Assembly: GCA_951813045.1 (NCBI GenBank)
Contig: CATOTF010000002.1
Span: forward strand, 1,178,001-1,242,000
DNA: 64,000 nucleotides
Reading direction: 5' to 3'
From: an uncultured Rhizobiaceae bacterium
GTDB lineage: Bacteria; Pseudomonadota; Alphaproteobacteria; Rhizobiales; Rhizobiaceae
A program made the position numbers and the translations under genes. Below the pieces are notes generated by a model. The model was not told the DNA's origin. It saw nothing but the letters and a program-made list of their open reading frames with translations, and did not search any database. Of this stretch, positions 49,386 to 60,512 are shown piece by piece; the stretch's first letter is position 1, and every line of letters starts with the position of its first letter.

Positions 49386-50561
49386 ATGGCTAAGGAAAAA
49401 TTTGAGAGAAACAAGCCGCATTGTAACATCGGCACGATTGGTCACGTTGACCATGGTAAGACGACGTTGACGGCGGCGATTACGAAGTATTTTGGTGACT
49501 TCAAGGCGTATGACGAGATTGACGGTGCACCGGAAGAAAAAGCCCGTGGTATCACGATTTCGACAGCCCACGTTGAGTATGAGACGGATGCGCGTCACTA
49601 CGCCCACGTTGATTGCCCCGGTCACGCGGACTATGTGAAAAACATGATCACCGGTGCTGCCCAAATGGATGGCGCTATTCTGGTTTGTTCAGCCGCTGAC
49701 GGCCCAATGCCCCAGACCCGTGAGCACATTCTGCTTGCCCGTCAGGTTGGTGTGCCGGCGCTTGTTGTTTTTCTGAACAAGGTTGATCAGGTTGATGATG
49801 AAGAGCTGCTTGAGCTTGTGGACATGGAAGTGCGTGAGCTTCTTTCTTCTTATGAGTTTCCTGGCGATGATATCCCAATCGTTTCCGGTTCTGCGCTTGC
49901 TGCTGTTGAAGGCCGCGATCCTGCAATTGGTGAAGAGAAGATCAAGGAGCTTATGGCGGCTGTTGATGAGTATATCCCACAGCCGGAGCGCCCTGTTGAC
50001 CAGCCGTTCCTGATGCCGATTGAGGATGTGTTCTCTATCTCAGGCCGTGGTACGGTTGTGACGGGTCGTGTTGAGCGCGGTGTTGTGAACGTTGGCGACG
50101 AGATTGAAATCGTTGGTGTTAAAGACACGCAGAAAACCACCTGTACCGGTGTTGAAATGTTCCGCAAGCTCCTCGACCGTGGGGAAGCTGGTGATAACAT
50201 TGGCGCGCTGATCCGTGGTATTGACCGCGAACAGGTTGAGCGTGGTCAGGTTCTTTGCAAGCCCGGTTCCGTTAAGCCGCACACGAAGTTCCGTGCCGAA
50301 GCCTATGTTCTGACGAAAGAGGAAGGTGGTCGTCACACACCATTCTTCACCAACTATCGTCCGCAATTCTACTTCCGCACCACGGATGTGACCGGTATTT
50401 GCGAGCTTCCAGCTGGCACCGAGATGGTTATGCCCGGTGATAATGTCGAGATGACAGTAACACTGATCGTGCCAATCGCCATGGAAGACCGCCTGCGCTT
50501 CGCGATCCGCGAAGGCGGCAGAACAGTCGGCGCCGGCATCGTCGCCGAAATTATTGAGTGA
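49386..50561 (+). CDS. tuf: Elongation factor Tu
   Basis: 391 residues. GTPase motifs [17 protein letters not shown] and NKVD at the normal places; domain 2 with [13 protein letters not shown]; domain 3 ends [14 protein letters not shown] stands before the ATG. It delivers aminoacyl-tRNA to the ribosome. Last gene of the str unit, closed by a strong hairpin. Confidence 0.97.
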   Translation: MAKEKFERNKPHCNIGTIGHVDHGKTTLTAAITKYFGDFKAYDEIDGAPEEKARGITISTAHVEYETDARHYAHVDCPGHADYVKNMITGAAQMDGAILVCSAADGPMPQTREHILLARQVGVPALVVFLNKVDQVDDEELLELVDMEVRELLSSYEFPGDDIPIVSGSALAAVEGRDPAIGEEKIKELMAAVDEYIPQPERPVDQPFLMPIEDVFSISGRGTVVTGRVERGVVNVGDEIEIVGVKDTQKTTCTGVEMFRKLLDRGEAGDNIGALIRGIDREQVERGQVLCKPGSVKPHTKFRAEAYVLTKEEGGRHTPFFTNYRPQFYFRTTDVTGICELPAGTEMVMPGDNVEMTVTLIVPIAMEDRLRFAIREGGRTVGAGIVAEIIE

Positions 50562-50573
50562 TTAAGACCCGTG

Positions 50574-50615
50574 CGCGGGAGAAGAAACCTTCTCCCGCGT
50601 ATTTCTTTTCTATTA
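50574..50615 (+). terminator. Rho-independent terminator after tuf
   Basis: Perfect 11-bp stem CGCGGGAGAAG / CTTCTCCCGCG with loop AAAC, followed by a T-rich tail (TATTTCTTTTC). It separates the str and S10 units. Confidence 0.9.
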
Positions 50616-50668
50616 TGGACGGCCAATCGGTCATTGTGACCCCGGCCAGACACTAAGGACTACGCGAC

Positions 50669-50977
50669 ATGAACGGCCAGAATATCCGTATTCGCCTTAA
50701 AGCGTTCGATCACCGCATTCTTGACACGTCGGCGAAAGAAATCGTCTCGACTGCCAAGCGTACGGGTGCTCAGGTTCGCGGCCCGGTGCCACTGCCAACG
50801 CGCATCGAGCGCTACACAGTTAACCGGTCGCCTCACATTGATAAGAAAAGCCGGGAGCAATTCGAAATGCGCACCCATAAAAGGCTTCTCGATATCGTCG
50901 ATCCAACACCACAAACAGTGGACGCGCTGATGAAGCTCGACCTCGCTGCCGGTGTTGATGTAGAAATCAAGCTGTAA
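50669..50977 (+). CDS. rpsJ: Ribosomal protein S10 (NusE)
   Basis: 102 residues with [19 protein letters not shown] and the C-terminal [11 protein letters not shown]. Acts in 30S and in transcription antitermination with NusB. First gene of the S10 operon; 143 bp of untranslated sequence separates it from rplC. Confidence 0.97.
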   Translation: MNGQNIRIRLKAFDHRILDTSAKEIVSTAKRTGAQVRGPVPLPTRIERYTVNRSPHIDKKSREQFEMRTHKRLLDIVDPTPQTVDALMKLDLAAGVDVEIKL

Positions 50978-51120
50978 AAGGCTGATCAAATCAAGCTTCA
51001 GGACTTCATTGTGCTGGAGAGTAAACAAGAACAAGCGGGGCAGTGATCGCACTCCATTTTGCCGAACTGGCACAATGAACAAGTGATCCTCCTGTCCGGT
51101 AACGCTAAAGGAACAGAACA

Positions 51121-51855
51121 ATGCGCTCAGGCGTGATTGCACAAAAGGTTGGTATGACACGCGTCTACACCGATGAAGGTGTGAACGTTCCTGTGACGGT
51201 TCTCCGTATGGAGAATGTCCAGGTTGTTTCCCAACGTACAGAAGAGAAAAACGGCTACACGGCTGTTCAACTCGGTGCTGGCAAGGCAAAAGTGAAAAAC
51301 GTATCGAAGCCGATGCGCGGCCACTATGCCGTTGCCAAAGTCGAACCCAAGCGCAAGCTTGCAGAATTCCGTGTCACTGAAGCTAACATGATTGATGTTG
51401 GGGCTGAACTCAGCGCTGAACATTTCCTGCCCGGCCAGAAGGTCGATGTGACAGGAACGTCAATCGGTAAAGGTTTTGCCGGTGCCATGAAACGCCACAA
51501 CTTTGGTGGTCTGCGTGCCTCGCACGGTGTATCGGTATCCCACCGCTCGCACGGTTCGACCGGTCAATGTCAGGACCCTGGTAAAGTGTTTAAAGGCAAG
51601 AAAATGGCCGGTCACATGGGTTCAACCCGCGTCACCACTCAAAACCTTGAAGTTGTCAAAACTGATGCCGACCGCGGCCTGTTGATGATCAAGGGCGCTG
51701 TTCCCGGTTCCAAAGGTTCATGGATCATGGTTCGTGACGCCATCAAGAAGGCTCTTCCAGAAGGTGCTCCAACACCTGCTGGTCTGCGTTCTGCGGGTGC
51801 TGCTCCAGCTCCAGAGGCTGCTGTTGAAGCCACGAGTGAAGGAGGTGCTGAATAA
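51121..51855 (+). CDS. rplC: Ribosomal protein L3
   Basis: 244 residues, longer than the E. coli protein because of an Ala/Pro/Glu-rich tail (about 30 residues after EGAPTPAG), a feature I associate with rhizobia. The loop [18 protein letters not shown] holds the Gln methylated by PrmB. Overlaps rplD by one base. Confidence 0.97.
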   Translation: MRSGVIAQKVGMTRVYTDEGVNVPVTVLRMENVQVVSQRTEEKNGYTAVQLGAGKAKVKNVSKPMRGHYAVAKVEPKRKLAEFRVTEANMIDVGAELSAEHFLPGQKVDVTGTSIGKGFAGAMKRHNFGGLRASHGVSVSHRSHGSTGQCQDPGKVFKGKKMAGHMGSTRVTTQNLEVVKTDADRGLLMIKGAVPGSKGSWIMVRDAIKKALPEGAPTPAGLRSAGAAPAPEAAVEATSEGGAE

Positions 51856-52475
51856 TGGATATTGAAGTCACCACACTGGCTGGCAAAAAGTCCGGAAAAG
51901 TATCGCTTTCCGATACCGTATTCGGTCTTGAGCCCCGCGCAGATATCATTTCGCGCATGGTGCGTTACCAACGTGCAAAAGCACGTCAGGGCACACACCA
52001 GACTAAAGGTCGCTCCGATGTCGATAAGACGGGTGCTCGTATGTACCGCCAAAAAGGTACAGGCGGCGCGCGTCACCACTCACAGGCTGCTCCGCAGTTC
52101 CGTGGTGGTGGTAAGGCACACGGCCCCCAATCCCGCGATCATTCCCATGATCTGACCAAAAAGTTCCGCGCATTGGCCCTTCGCCATGCCCTTTCCGCAA
52201 AAGTGAAAGACGGTTCTTTGGTGATTATGGATGATCTGTCTGCAAAAGAGCCAAAGACCGCTGCATTGCGCACGGATTTTGGTAAGCTTGGCCTTGAAAA
52301 TGCTCTCATGATCGGCGGTGCCGAGATTGACAGCAACTTTAAGCTTGCAGCTCAAAACATTCCAAACATCGACGTTCTTCCCGTTCAGGGCATCAACGTC
52401 TATGACATCATCCGCCGCAAGACTTTGGTTTTGTCCAAAGCGGCAGTTGATGCTCTTGAGGAGCGTTTCAAATGA
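51855..52475 (+). CDS. rplD: Ribosomal protein L4
   Basis: 206 residues. The exit-tunnel loop [20 protein letters not shown] and the helix [15 protein letters not shown] are typical. In enterobacteria L4 autoregulates the S10 operon; nothing here proves that. Overlaps rplW by 4 bases. Confidence 0.97.
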   Translation: MDIEVTTLAGKKSGKVSLSDTVFGLEPRADIISRMVRYQRAKARQGTHQTKGRSDVDKTGARMYRQKGTGGARHHSQAAPQFRGGGKAHGPQSRDHSHDLTKKFRALALRHALSAKVKDGSLVIMDDLSAKEPKTAALRTDFGKLGLENALMIGGAEIDSNFKLAAQNIPNIDVLPVQGINVYDIIRRKTLVLSKAAVDALEERFK

Positions 52476-52765
52476 GTGAGATCCGCAACTATGATGTGAT
52501 CGTCTCTCCGGTGATCACCGAAAAATCGTCCCTGGCTGCTGAGCAGAACCAGGTCGTATTCAATGTCGCCCGTGATGCGTCCAAGCCTGAAATCAAACGT
52601 GCCGTTGAAGGCCTGTTTGGTGTAAAGGTCAAGGCAGTCAACACAGTGCTTCGCAAAGGTAAGCTCAAGCGTTTTCGCGGGCACCTTGGCAAGCAGAGCG
52701 ATGTCAAAAAAGCGATTGTGACACTGGCCGAAGGCCAGTCGATCGACGTGACAACCGGTCTGTAA
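52472..52765 (+). CDS. rplW: Ribosomal protein L23
   Basis: 97 residues. [11 protein letters not shown] start, and the [20 protein letters not shown] end. Docking site for trigger factor and SRP at the exit tunnel. Overlaps rplD by ATGA. Confidence 0.97.
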   Translation: MSEIRNYDVIVSPVITEKSSLAAEQNQVVFNVARDASKPEIKRAVEGLFGVKVKAVNTVLRKGKLKRFRGHLGKQSDVKKAIVTLAEGQSIDVTTGL

Positions 52766-52778
52766 GGGAGCGCGTAAG

Positions 52779-53612
52779 ATGGCTTTGAAAAAATTCAGAC
52801 CGATGACACCTGGTACACGCCAGTTGGTCATCGTCTCCCGCGAAGGGTTGTGGAAAGGCAAGCCGGTCAAAACTTTGACCGAGGGTCTTTCCAAATCCGG
52901 CGGTCGAAACAATGTTGGACGCCTGACATCCCGTGGTATCGGTGGTGGTCACAAACGTTCCTACCGTAAAATCGACTTCAAGCGTCAAAAGTTTGACGTG
53001 CAGGGTACGGTTGAGCGTTTGGAATATGACCCGAACCGCACAGCGTTTATTGCTCTCATCAAATATGACGACGGCGAGTTGGCTTATATCCTGGCTCCCC
53101 AACGTATGGCTGAGGGTGACAAGGTGATCGCGGCTGCATCAGCAGACGTGAAGCCTGGTAACGCCATGCCAATGTCAGCAATTCCCGTTGGTACCATCAT
53201 CCACAATGTGGAGATGAAGCCGGGCAAGGGTGGTCAGATTGCACGCTCGGCGGGTACATATGCTCAACTGGTAGGTCGAGACGGCGTTAACGCAATCCTG
53301 CGTTTGAATTCAGGTGAACAGCGTTTGATCCATGGCTCTTGCATGGCAACCGTAGGTGCCGTATCCAACCCGGATAATTCCAACACCAATATGGGTAAAG
53401 CCGGCCGCAACCGCTGGTACGGAAATCGCCCGAAAGTCCGTGGTGTTGCCATGAACCCGATCGACCATCCGCACGGTGGTGGTGAAGGACGTACATCCGG
53501 TGGTCGTCACCCAGTGACGCCATGGGGCAAGCCCACAAAAGGCAAGCGCACGCGGTCTAACAAGACCACAGATAAATTCATCATGCGCTCACGCCACCAG
53601 CGTAAGAAATAA
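52779..53612 (+). CDS. rplB: Ribosomal protein L2
   Basis: 277 residues. RNA-binding [20 protein letters not shown], and the peptidyl-transferase-proximal [13 protein letters not shown] with the key His. Essential for subunit association and peptide bond formation. Confidence 0.97.
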   Translation: MALKKFRPMTPGTRQLVIVSREGLWKGKPVKTLTEGLSKSGGRNNVGRLTSRGIGGGHKRSYRKIDFKRQKFDVQGTVERLEYDPNRTAFIALIKYDDGELAYILAPQRMAEGDKVIAAASADVKPGNAMPMSAIPVGTIIHNVEMKPGKGGQIARSAGTYAQLVGRDGVNAILRLNSGEQRLIHGSCMATVGAVSNPDNSNTNMGKAGRNRWYGNRPKVRGVAMNPIDHPHGGGEGRTSGGRHPVTPWGKPTKGKRTRSNKTTDKFIMRSRHQRKK

Positions 53613-53623
53613 GGAACTAGACA

Positions 53624-53902
53624 GTGTCACGTTCAGTATGGAAAGGCCCGTTTGTCGATGGCTACCTTCTCAAGAAAGCCGAGAAGGTACGCGAAGGCGG
53701 CCGCAACGAAGTGATCAAAACGTGGAGCCGTCGCTCTACGATCATGCCCCAGTTTATCGGATTGACTTTTGGCGTTTACAACGGCCACAAGCACATTCCG
53801 GTTAATGTATCTGAGGACATGGTTGGTCAAAAATTTGGTGAATTCGCACCGACCCGCACCTATTACGGTCACGGCGCCGACAAAAAGGCGAAAAGGAAAT
53901 AA
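53624..53902 (+). CDS. rpsS: Ribosomal protein S19
   Basis: 92 residues: [20 protein letters not shown] start, [14 protein letters not shown] end. Partner of S13 in the 30S head. The start codon at 53624 is GTG. Confidence 0.97.
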   Translation: MSRSVWKGPFVDGYLLKKAEKVREGGRNEVIKTWSRRSTIMPQFIGLTFGVYNGHKHIPVNVSEDMVGQKFGEFAPTRTYYGHGADKKAKRK

Positions 53903-53905
53903 GTC

Positions 53906-54292
53906 ATGGGTAAGCCCAAGCTTGAGCGTCAGCTCGCCGATAATGAGGCGAAAGCGGTTCACAAAATGATCCGGGTATCTCCACAGAAGCTGAACCTTGT
54001 TGCTCAGCTCATCCGTGGAAAAAAAGCTGCGCGCGCGTTGTCTGACCTGGAATTCTCCAACAAGCGTATCGCGGAGACTGTTCGCAAATGCCTGCAGTCA
54101 GCCATCGCCAACGCTGAAAACAACCATGATCTGGATGTTGACAGCCTTGTGGTTGCAGAAGCCCACGTTGGTCATTCGATCGTCATGAAACGCTTTATGG
54201 CCCGCGGACGCGGTAAAGCCAGCCGTATTCAAAAACCATTCGCGCACCTGACAATTATCGTGCGTGAAGTTGAAGAGCAGGAGGCCGCGTAA
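53906..54292 (+). CDS. rplV: Ribosomal protein L22
   Basis: 128 residues. The beta-hairpin that reaches the exit tunnel is [20 protein letters not shown], the region where macrolide-resistance changes occur. Overlaps rpsC by one base. Confidence 0.97.
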   Translation: MGKPKLERQLADNEAKAVHKMIRVSPQKLNLVAQLIRGKKAARALSDLEFSNKRIAETVRKCLQSAIANAENNHDLDVDSLVVAEAHVGHSIVMKRFMARGRGKASRIQKPFAHLTIIVREVEEQEAA

Positions 54293-55002
54293 TGGGTCAG
54301 AAGATTAACCCAATCGGGCTTCGTCTCGGCATCAACCGCACGTGGGATTCCCGTTGGTTTGCCACAAAAGCAGATTATTCAACCCTTCTTCAGCGGGATC
54401 TTAAAATCCGCGAATACGTGATGACTGAGTTGAAGGCAGCGTCGATTGCCAAAGTCGTCATCGAGCGTCCGCACAAAAAATGTCGTGTTACCATTCATTC
54501 CGGCCGTCCTGGCCTGATTATTGGTAAAAAAGGTGCAGACATCGAGAAACTGAAGCGCAAAATCCAGACGATGACGGATGGTGAAGTTGCGGTGAACATT
54601 CTTGAAATCCGCAAGCCTGAGGTTGACGCAACAATCGTTGCCCAATCAATCGCACAGCAGCTGGAACGGCGTGTTGCTTTCCGCCGTGCTATGAAGCGGG
54701 CTGTTCAGTCGGCCATCCGTCTGGGCGCCGGTGGTATCCGTATCAACTGCGGTGGCCGTCTTGGCGGTGCAGAGATTGCGCGGATGGAATGGTATCGAGA
54801 AGGTCGCGTGCCGCTCCACACATTGCGTGCCGACATCGATTACGGTGTTGCAGAAGCTGTAACCGCTTACGGCATTTGTGGCGTGAAGGTGTGGATATTC
54901 AAAGGTGAAATTCTGGAACATGATCCGATGGCACATGAGCGCCGTGCGGTTGAGGCCCAGGAATCCGGTGGTGGTGGAAACCGTCGCCCGCCGCGTAACT
55001 AA
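54292..55002 (+). CDS. rpsC: Ribosomal protein S3
   Basis: 236 residues. KH domain with [20 protein letters not shown], then the mRNA-entry domain ([20 protein letters not shown]). It ends in a Gly/Arg-rich tail [11 protein letters not shown]. Confidence 0.97.
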   Translation: MGQKINPIGLRLGINRTWDSRWFATKADYSTLLQRDLKIREYVMTELKAASIAKVVIERPHKKCRVTIHSGRPGLIIGKKGADIEKLKRKIQTMTDGEVAVNILEIRKPEVDATIVAQSIAQQLERRVAFRRAMKRAVQSAIRLGAGGIRINCGGRLGGAEIARMEWYREGRVPLHTLRADIDYGVAEAVTAYGICGVKVWIFKGEILEHDPMAHERRAVEAQESGGGGNRRPPRN

Positions 55003-55032
55003 CGCGGTCAAAGCCGGAAAAGGATAAGAATA

Positions 55033-55446
55033 ATGTTGCAACCAAAACGCACAAAGTTCCGCAAAGCCCACAAGGGCAAGATCCATGGCAATGCCAAGGG
55101 CGGAACATCCATGGCATTTGGTCAGTATGGTCTCAAAGCTCTTGAACCAGACCGGATCAATGCCCGTCAGATCGAGGCCGCCCGTCGTGCCATCACCCGC
55201 CACATGAAACGTGCCGGCCGTGTTTGGATCCGGATTTTCCCGGACCTGCCGATTTCGTCGAAGCCGACTGAAGTTCGTATGGGTAAAGGTAAAGGTGCTC
55301 CAGAATATTGGGCAGCGCGTGTTGCGCCCGGACGGATCATGTTTGAGATCGATGGTGTGAACGAGGTTACCGCCCGTGAAGCCCTTCGCCTCGGCGCCAT
55401 GAAGTTGTCTGTGAAGACCAAATTCGTACAGCGGATTCAGGATTGA
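55033..55446 (+). CDS. rplP: Ribosomal protein L16
   Basis: 137 residues, [20 protein letters not shown] start and [20 protein letters not shown] near the A-site tRNA elbow. Normal length. Confidence 0.97.
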   Translation: MLQPKRTKFRKAHKGKIHGNAKGGTSMAFGQYGLKALEPDRINARQIEAARRAITRHMKRAGRVWIRIFPDLPISSKPTEVRMGKGKGAPEYWAARVAPGRIMFEIDGVNEVTAREALRLGAMKLSVKTKFVQRIQD

Positions 55447-55492
55447 TTAGCTTCTTTATCGAAAGAGGTTGACACTAGGAAAGGTTGAGGCA

Positions 55493-55696
55493 ATGAAGCC
55501 CAGCGATGTTCGCGCACTAAGCGAAGACCAGATGAAAGACGAACTGGTCAAACTAAAGAAAGAGCAGTTCAACCTGCGCTTCCAACGGGCCACCGGCCAG
55601 TTGGAAAACACGGCACGTATGCGGCAAATTCGCCGTGATATCGCCCGAATTCAAACCATTGCCCGCGTTAAGCAGGCTGAAGCTGCAAGCGCTTAA
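55493..55696 (+). CDS. rpmC: Ribosomal protein L29
   Basis: 67 residues from ATG 55493 ([13 protein letters not shown]); an upstream in-frame ATG lacks support. Two-helix hairpin with [20 protein letters not shown]. Lies by L23 at the exit tunnel. Confidence 0.96.
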   Translation: MKPSDVRALSEDQMKDELVKLKKEQFNLRFQRATGQLENTARMRQIRRDIARIQTIARVKQAEAASA

Positions 55697-55705
55697 GGAA
55701 GACAG

Positions 55706-55936
55706 ATGCCAAAACGCATACTCCAGGGCAAAGTCGTCTCCGATAAGAACGACAAAACAGTGGTTGTTAAGGTTGAGCGTCGCTTCAACCATCCGCTGTT
55801 CAAAAAAGTTGTACGCCGTTCCAAGAACTATAAGGCGCACGACGAAAATAACGTCAAAAAGGTTGGCGATCTTGTTTCCATTCAGGAGAGCAAGCCGATC
55901 TCGAAAGACAAATGTTGGATCGTTGTTGAAGCCTAA
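55706..55936 (+). CDS. rpsQ: Ribosomal protein S17
   Basis: 76 residues, OB fold: [20 protein letters not shown] and the [14 protein letters not shown] block. Last gene before a 96-bp gap with two hairpins. Confidence 0.96.
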   Translation: MPKRILQGKVVSDKNDKTVVVKVERRFNHPLFKKVVRRSKNYKAHDENNVKKVGDLVSIQESKPISKDKCWIVVEA

Positions 55937-55965
55937 AGGCTGAACAATTTCTCCAATAGAGCAGG

Positions 55966-56009
55966 GGGTGGCAACACCCTCAAAATGGCAAAGGGATCAA
56001 ATTGATCCC
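55966..56009 (+). promoter_or_regulatory. Two hairpins in the rpsQ-rplN gap
   Basis: First GGGTG-GCAA-CACCC (55966-55979), GNRA-capped like the fusA-tuf hairpin. Then GGGATCAA-A-TTGATCCC (about 55993-56009), a near-perfect palindrome. No T run follows either one, so they look like RNA structures or an operator rather than terminators. Confidence 0.45.
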
Positions 56010-56032
56010 AAACATATAAGAAGAGAATAGCC

Positions 56033-56401
56033 ATGATTCAGATGCAAACTAACCTGGACGTTGCCGACAATTCCGGCGCGCGCCGTGTCATGTGCATCAA
56101 AGTGCTTGGCGGCTCAAAGCGTAGATATGCAGGCGTGGGCGATATTATCGTTGCTTCCGTCAAAGAAGCTATCCCGCGTGGTCGCGTCAAGAAGGGCGAT
56201 GTCGTAAAAGCCGTCGTTGTTCGCACTGCCAAAGACATTCAGCGTGCTGATGGAAGCGTGATCCGGTTTGATACCAACGCCGCCGTTCTAATTGATGGTA
56301 AAGGCGAGCCAACCGGCACCCGTATTTTTGGCCCTGTTCCCCGTGAACTGCGTGCCAAGAGACACATGAAAATCATCTCACTTGCACCTGAAGTGCTGTA
56401 A
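56033..56401 (+). CDS. rplN: Ribosomal protein L14
   Basis: 122 residues: [20 protein letters not shown] start and the [23 protein letters not shown] blocks. First gene of the spc set. Confidence 0.97.
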   Translation: MIQMQTNLDVADNSGARRVMCIKVLGGSKRRYAGVGDIIVASVKEAIPRGRVKKGDVVKAVVVRTAKDIQRADGSVIRFDTNAAVLIDGKGEPTGTRIFGPVPRELRAKRHMKIISLAPEVL

Positions 56402-56436
56402 GAGCCGCTCAGCGGAGCGAAAAGGAATTCAAGGCA

Positions 56437-56751
56437 ATGAACAAGATCAAAAAAGGCGACAGTGTTGTAATACTGTCCGGCAAGGACAAGGGCCGCACCG
56501 GCACTGTTCTTGAGATGATCACCAAGACCGATCGCGTGCTCGTACAGGGCGTGAACATGGTGAAAGTCCACACAAAACAATCGCAGACAAGTGAAGGCGG
56601 CATTATCGCCCGTGAAGCTTCTGTACACATTTCCAACGTTGCGATTGCTGACCCCAAAGACGGCAAACCTTCCCGCGTCGGGATTAAAACTAACGACGAC
56701 GGCAAGAAAGTACGTTTTGCCAAGCGCTCCGGAGACCTGATCGATGGCTGA
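56437..56751 (+). CDS. rplX: Ribosomal protein L24
   Basis: 104 residues with a KOW motif, [19 protein letters not shown]. Initiates 50S assembly. Overlaps rplE by 8 bases. Confidence 0.97.
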   Translation: MNKIKKGDSVVILSGKDKGRTGTVLEMITKTDRVLVQGVNMVKVHTKQSQTSEGGIIAREASVHISNVAIADPKDGKPSRVGIKTNDDGKKVRFAKRSGDLIDG

Positions 56752-57325
56752 AGCATCAAACGAGCCAAGGCTCAAAAAACTTTATAACGACAGTGTCCGC
56801 AAAGAGATGCAGGACAAGTTCGGTTATAAAAACTCCATGCAAATGCCCCGCGTCGACAAGATCGTCATCAATATGGGCGTTGGTGAATCAACAGCAGATT
56901 CCAAGAAGGCATCCGTTGCCGCTGGCGATCTGACTTTGATCGCCGGTCAAAAGGCAGTTGTTACACGCGCCAAGAAGTCTATTGCTGGCTTTAAGGTACG
57001 TGAAGAAATGCCTCTTGGTGCCAAGGTTACCCTGCGTGGTAATCAAATGTATGAATTCATGGACCGTCTGGTCACCATCGCGCTGCCGCGCGTTCGTGAC
57101 TTTCGCGGCCTGAACCCGAAGAGCTTTGATGGTCGTGGCAATTTTGCCATGGGCGTAAAAGAACACATCGTGTTTCCGGAAATCGACTACGACAAGGTAG
57201 ATCAGATCTGGGGCATGGACGTCATCGTCTGTACGACGGCTGAAACGGATAATGAAGCGCGTGAACTCCTGCGTGCCTTCAACTTCCCATTCCCCGTGGA
57301 AAAGGAAAAAGAAGAGGCTGCATAA
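56744..57325 (+). CDS. rplE: Ribosomal protein L5
   Basis: 193 residues. 5S rRNA-binding protein; [25 protein letters not shown] and [16 protein letters not shown] are conserved. The C-terminal EKEKEEAA tail is a small extension. Confidence 0.97.
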   Translation: MAEASNEPRLKKLYNDSVRKEMQDKFGYKNSMQMPRVDKIVINMGVGESTADSKKASVAAGDLTLIAGQKAVVTRAKKSIAGFKVREEMPLGAKVTLRGNQMYEFMDRLVTIALPRVRDFRGLNPKSFDGRGNFAMGVKEHIVFPEIDYDKVDQIWGMDVIVCTTAETDNEARELLRAFNFPFPVEKEKEEAA

Positions 57326-57393
57326 GCTCCTTTCCAATCTGCGGGCCGGCATGGTGCCCGGTCGTAACGGCAAACGAATAGAAGGACAAAAAC

Positions 57394-57699
57394 ATGGCTA
57401 AAGTTTCTGCCATTGAAAATAACAACAAGAAGAAGAAGCTTGTTGCAAAATACGCAAAAAAGCGTGCTGAATTGAAGGCGATCATCCAGAACCGTTCGCT
57501 GCCAATTGAAGAGCGTTTTAAGGCACAGTTGGCGCTGACAGAATTGCCGCGCAATGGCGCGAAGATTCGCCTGCGTAACCGCTGCAACGTATCCGGTCGC
57601 CCACGTGGTAACTACCGCAAGCTCGGCGTCTCCCGTATCGCGCTGCGTGAATTGGGCTCAAAAGGCCTTATTCCCGGTCTCGTTAAGTCCAGCTGGTAA
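57394..57699 (+). CDS. rpsN: Ribosomal protein S14 (zinc-free form)
   Basis: 101 residues, the long form without CxxC zinc ligands. RNRCNVSGRPRGNYRKLGVS and the IPGLVKSSW end. 68 bp after rplE. Confidence 0.97.
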   Translation: MAKVSAIENNNKKKKLVAKYAKKRAELKAIIQNRSLPIEERFKAQLALTELPRNGAKIRLRNRCNVSGRPRGNYRKLGVSRIALRELGSKGLIPGLVKSSW

Positions 57700-57712
57700 G
57701 GAGAACTAGAAT

Positions 57713-58111
57713 ATGTCTATGAACGATCCTATCGGCGATATGCTGACACGTATTCGTAACGGCCTGATGCGCGGCAAGAGCAAGGTGTCCACACCGGCTT
57801 CCAAAATGCGCGCCAGTGTTCTCGATGTTCTGGAATCGGAAGGCTACATTCGTGGCTATACCCGCACAGATCACGGTAACGGCAAGGCTGATATTGAAAT
57901 CGAACTGAAGTATTACGAAGAAGCACCGGTTATTCGCGAAATTACCCGCGTATCGAAACCTGGCCGCCGCGTATATTCATCCGTAAAAAGCCTGCCTCGT
58001 GTTGCTAATGGTCTGGGTGTATCAATTCTGTCTACGCCAAAAGGCATTATGGCAGATCACGATGCACGTGACCAAAATGTTGGTGGTGAAGTGCTTTGCC
58101 GGATCTTCTGA
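57713..58111 (+). CDS. rpsH: Ribosomal protein S8
   Basis: 132 residues. [15 protein letters not shown] start and the RNA-binding [19 protein letters not shown]. In E. coli S8 represses the spc operon; no target was located here. Confidence 0.97.
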   Translation: MSMNDPIGDMLTRIRNGLMRGKSKVSTPASKMRASVLDVLESEGYIRGYTRTDHGNGKADIEIELKYYEEAPVIREITRVSKPGRRVYSSVKSLPRVANGLGVSILSTPKGIMADHDARDQNVGGEVLCRIF

Positions 58112-58146
58112 TCGGCATACCGAATTAGTTTGAAACGAAATTAATG

Positions 58147-58162
58147 GCTCTTGATAAAGAGC
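58147..58162 (+). promoter_or_regulatory. Small hairpin before rplF
   Basis: GCTCTT-GATA-AAGAGC, a six-pair stem followed by TTTA, 23 bases before the rplF ATG. Could be a weak attenuator or simply a spacer structure. Confidence 0.3.
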
Positions 58163-58184
58163 TTTAGAAACAGGCGAGAAGACA

Positions 58185-58718
58185 ATGTCACGCATTGGTA
58201 AAAAGCCAGTACCGGTCCCCGAAGGTGTTACAGCAACACTTGACGGTCAGACCGTTACAGCCAAAGGCCCAAAGGGCGAGCTGACCTTCGTGGTCAATGA
58301 TCAGGTTCTGGTAAAACTCGAAGACGGCCTTGTATCCGTTGATCCACGTAACAACACCAAAGCGGCCCGTTCGTTTTGGGGCATGTCACGCACCATGATT
58401 GAAAATATTTTCACCGGTGTTAAGGACGGCTATTCCAAGACCTTGGAAATCAACGGTGTTGGTTATCGTGCAGCAATGCAGGGTTCCAACATTCAGCTTT
58501 CCCTTGGTTTCAGCCACGAGGTCGTCTATACGCCACCGCAAGGGGTGACGATTGCATGCACAAAACCAACCGAGGTCGTGATTTCAGGCCACGATAAACA
58601 GGTTGTTGGTCAGGTTGCTGCAGAAATTCGCGCATATCGCCCGCCGGAGCCTTATAAAGGCAAGGGTGTGAAATATGCCGATGAGACGATCTTCCGCAAA
58701 GAAGGCAAGAAGAAGTAA
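58185..58718 (+). CDS. rplF: Ribosomal protein L6
   Basis: 177 residues. [15 protein letters not shown] start and the conserved [13 protein letters not shown] near the end, by the sarcin-ricin loop. Confidence 0.97.
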   Translation: MSRIGKKPVPVPEGVTATLDGQTVTAKGPKGELTFVVNDQVLVKLEDGLVSVDPRNNTKAARSFWGMSRTMIENIFTGVKDGYSKTLEINGVGYRAAMQGSNIQLSLGFSHEVVYTPPQGVTIACTKPTEVVISGHDKQVVGQVAAEIRAYRPPEPYKGKGVKYADETIFRKEGKKK

Positions 58719-58724
58719 GACATT

Positions 58725-59078
58725 ATGGCAAACAAACTCTCCACTAAGCAGCGTCGCGCTGCCCGCGTTCGCCGCAGTCTTAAAAAGGTTGCAGGCGGTC
58801 GTCCACGTTTGAGCGTACACCGCTCTAACGCTAACATTTATGCTCAGGTCATTGATGATGTGAACGGCAACACGCTTGCTGCTGCATCAACGCTCGATAA
58901 AGATCTGAAAGGCAATGGCGGAAACGTTTCAGCAGCGGAAGCTGTTGGCAAACTCGTTGCTGAACGGGCTGTAAAAGCCGGCATCAGCGAAGTTGTTTTT
59001 GACCGTGGCCCATTCCTCTTCCACGGACGCGTCAAGGCAGTAGCCGATGCGGCCCGCGAAGGCGGTTTGAAATTCTAA
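58725..59078 (+). CDS. rplR: Ribosomal protein L18
   Basis: 117 residues. 5S rRNA binder; [20 protein letters not shown] and [20 protein letters not shown]. Followed by a terminator-like hairpin. Confidence 0.97.
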   Translation: MANKLSTKQRRAARVRRSLKKVAGGRPRLSVHRSNANIYAQVIDDVNGNTLAAASTLDKDLKGNGGNVSAAEAVGKLVAERAVKAGISEVVFDRGPFLFHGRVKAVADAAREGGLKF

Positions 59079-59081
59079 TGT

Positions 59082-59104
59082 AAAAAGGGCTTCGGCCCTT
59101 TTTG
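59082..59104 (+). terminator. Rho-independent-type terminator after rplR
   Basis: AAAAAGGGC-TTCG-GCCCTTTTT, nine pairs with a TTCG tetraloop and a T run within the stem. It stands three bases after the rplR stop, inside what is normally one operon. Confidence 0.75.
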
Positions 59105-59113
59105 TGTTTGAAA

Positions 59114-59185
59114 AAAGGGACAAAAGTCCCTTTCACCGTTGGCAATGAAACTTGATGGAGATGATCCAACAATAAGCATTGCCAA
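59114..59185 (+). promoter_or_regulatory. Two further inverted repeats before rpsE
   Basis: AAAGGGAC-AAAA-GTCCCTTT (59114-59133), eight pairs, then TTGGCAATG (59139-59147) facing CATTGCCAA (59177-59185), nine pairs around a 29-base loop, ending 39 bases before the rpsE ATG. Confidence 0.6.
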
Positions 59186-59224
59186 TCATCTTTTGTGCTA
59201 CCGGAAAATAATAAGGAACAGGAT

Positions 59225-59791
59225 ATGGCACAGGACCAAGGCAGAGGCGGACGCAACAACCGCCGTGAAGAGCAGGAAGACGATGGTTTCGTCGACAAGC
59301 TCGTTCACATCAACCGTGTTGCAAAAGTTGTTAAGGGGGGTCGTCGCTTCGGCTTCGCCGCTCTTGTTGTTGTTGGTGACCAAAAAGGCCGCGTTGGTTT
59401 CGGTCACGGCAAGGCCCGTGAAGTACCAGAGGCAATCCGTAAGGCGTCAGAAGCTGCTAAACGCGATCTGATCTTCGTGCCCTTGCGCGATGGCCGGACT
59501 CTTCACCACGATGTCAACGGACGTCATGGTGCTGGTAAAGTTGTTCTTCGTTCAGCGCCGCCAGGAACTGGAATTATTGCCGGTGGTCCAATGCGTGCGG
59601 TTTTCGAAACTGTTGGCATGTCTGACGTTGTTGCGAAGTCACTTGGGTCTTCAAACCCATACAACATGGTTCGCGCGACATTTGATGCGCTGAAACGTCA
59701 GATGCATCCAAAGGACATCGCTGCACAGCGCGGCCTTAAATATTCAATCCTGCAAGAACGCCGTCGCGATCTTGTAGGTGATGAAGTCTAA
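59225..59791 (+). CDS. rpsE: Ribosomal protein S5
   Basis: 188 residues from ATG 59225 (AGGAACAGGAT upstream); a frame runs 10 codons further. Double-stranded-RNA-binding domain with [19 protein letters not shown] (spectinomycin loop) and the [17 protein letters not shown] block. Confidence 0.97.
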   Translation: MAQDQGRGGRNNRREEQEDDGFVDKLVHINRVAKVVKGGRRFGFAALVVVGDQKGRVGFGHGKAREVPEAIRKASEAAKRDLIFVPLRDGRTLHHDVNGRHGAGKVVLRSAPPGTGIIAGGPMRAVFETVGMSDVVAKSLGSSNPYNMVRATFDALKRQMHPKDIAAQRGLKYSILQERRRDLVGDEV

Positions 59792-59803
59792 GGAGACTGT
59801 ACA

Positions 59804-59995
59804 ATGGCTGACAAGAAGACAGTGACAGTCCAACAGATCGGCAGTCCGCTGCGCCGTCCAAAAGACCAGCAGCAGACTCTCATCGGTCTTGGCCTGAACA
59901 AAATGAACCGCCGCCGCACGCTTGAAGATACACCTTCTGTGCGCGGCATGATCCGCAAGGTTTCGCACCTCGTCAAAGTCATCGACGAAGCCTAA
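59804..59995 (+). CDS. rpmD: Ribosomal protein L30
   Basis: 63 residues: [15 protein letters not shown] and [20 protein letters not shown]. 12 bp after rpsE. Confidence 0.96.
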   Translation: MADKKTVTVQQIGSPLRRPKDQQQTLIGLGLNKMNRRRTLEDTPSVRGMIRKVSHLVKVIDEA

Positions 59996-60008
59996 GGGGA
60001 GAATGACA

Positions 60009-60497
60009 ATGAAACTCAATGGTATTTCCGATAATGCCGGTGCATCGCCCTCGCGCAAGCGCGTGGGTCGTGGCATCGGTTCCGGCATGGGTAAGACTGG
60101 TGGTCGCGGTGTAAAGGGGCAAAAGTCCCGCTCCGGTGTTTCCATCAATGGTTTTGAAGGCGGCCAGATGCCAATCTATCGCCGTTTGCCAAAACGTGGC
60201 TTTTCAAATGCGCAGTTTAAAAATGACTTCAACGAAGTCTCAATTGCACGTTTAGAACAGGCTGTTGAAGCAAAGAGGCTTGACCCCAAGAAAACAGTCG
60301 ATGCCGCTGCATTGGTTGAAGCAGGTGTTATCCGTCGCGAACGCGATGGTGTTCGTGTTCTGGGAGGCAATGAAGCAAAAAGCAAGTTCACGCTTGAAGT
60401 TGCCGGTGCTTCTAAAAGCGCAATTGCAGCAGTCGAAAAAGCTGGCGGCTCCGTTAAGGTGAGTGCACCAGCTAAAGAAGAACCATCGGACGCTTAA
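60009..60497 (+). CDS. rplO: Ribosomal protein L15
   Basis: 162 residues from ATG 60009, which fits GGGGAG at proper distance; an ATG six bases earlier sits too close. [19 protein letters not shown] and the [17 protein letters not shown] block. Ends the spc ribosomal run before a terminator. Confidence 0.96.
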   Translation: MKLNGISDNAGASPSRKRVGRGIGSGMGKTGGRGVKGQKSRSGVSINGFEGGQMPIYRRLPKRGFSNAQFKNDFNEVSIARLEQAVEAKRLDPKKTVDAAALVEAGVIRRERDGVRVLGGNEAKSKFTLEVAGASKSAIAAVEKAGGSVKVSAPAKEEPSDA

Positions 60498-60512
60498 GTC
60501 TGACAATTTATG

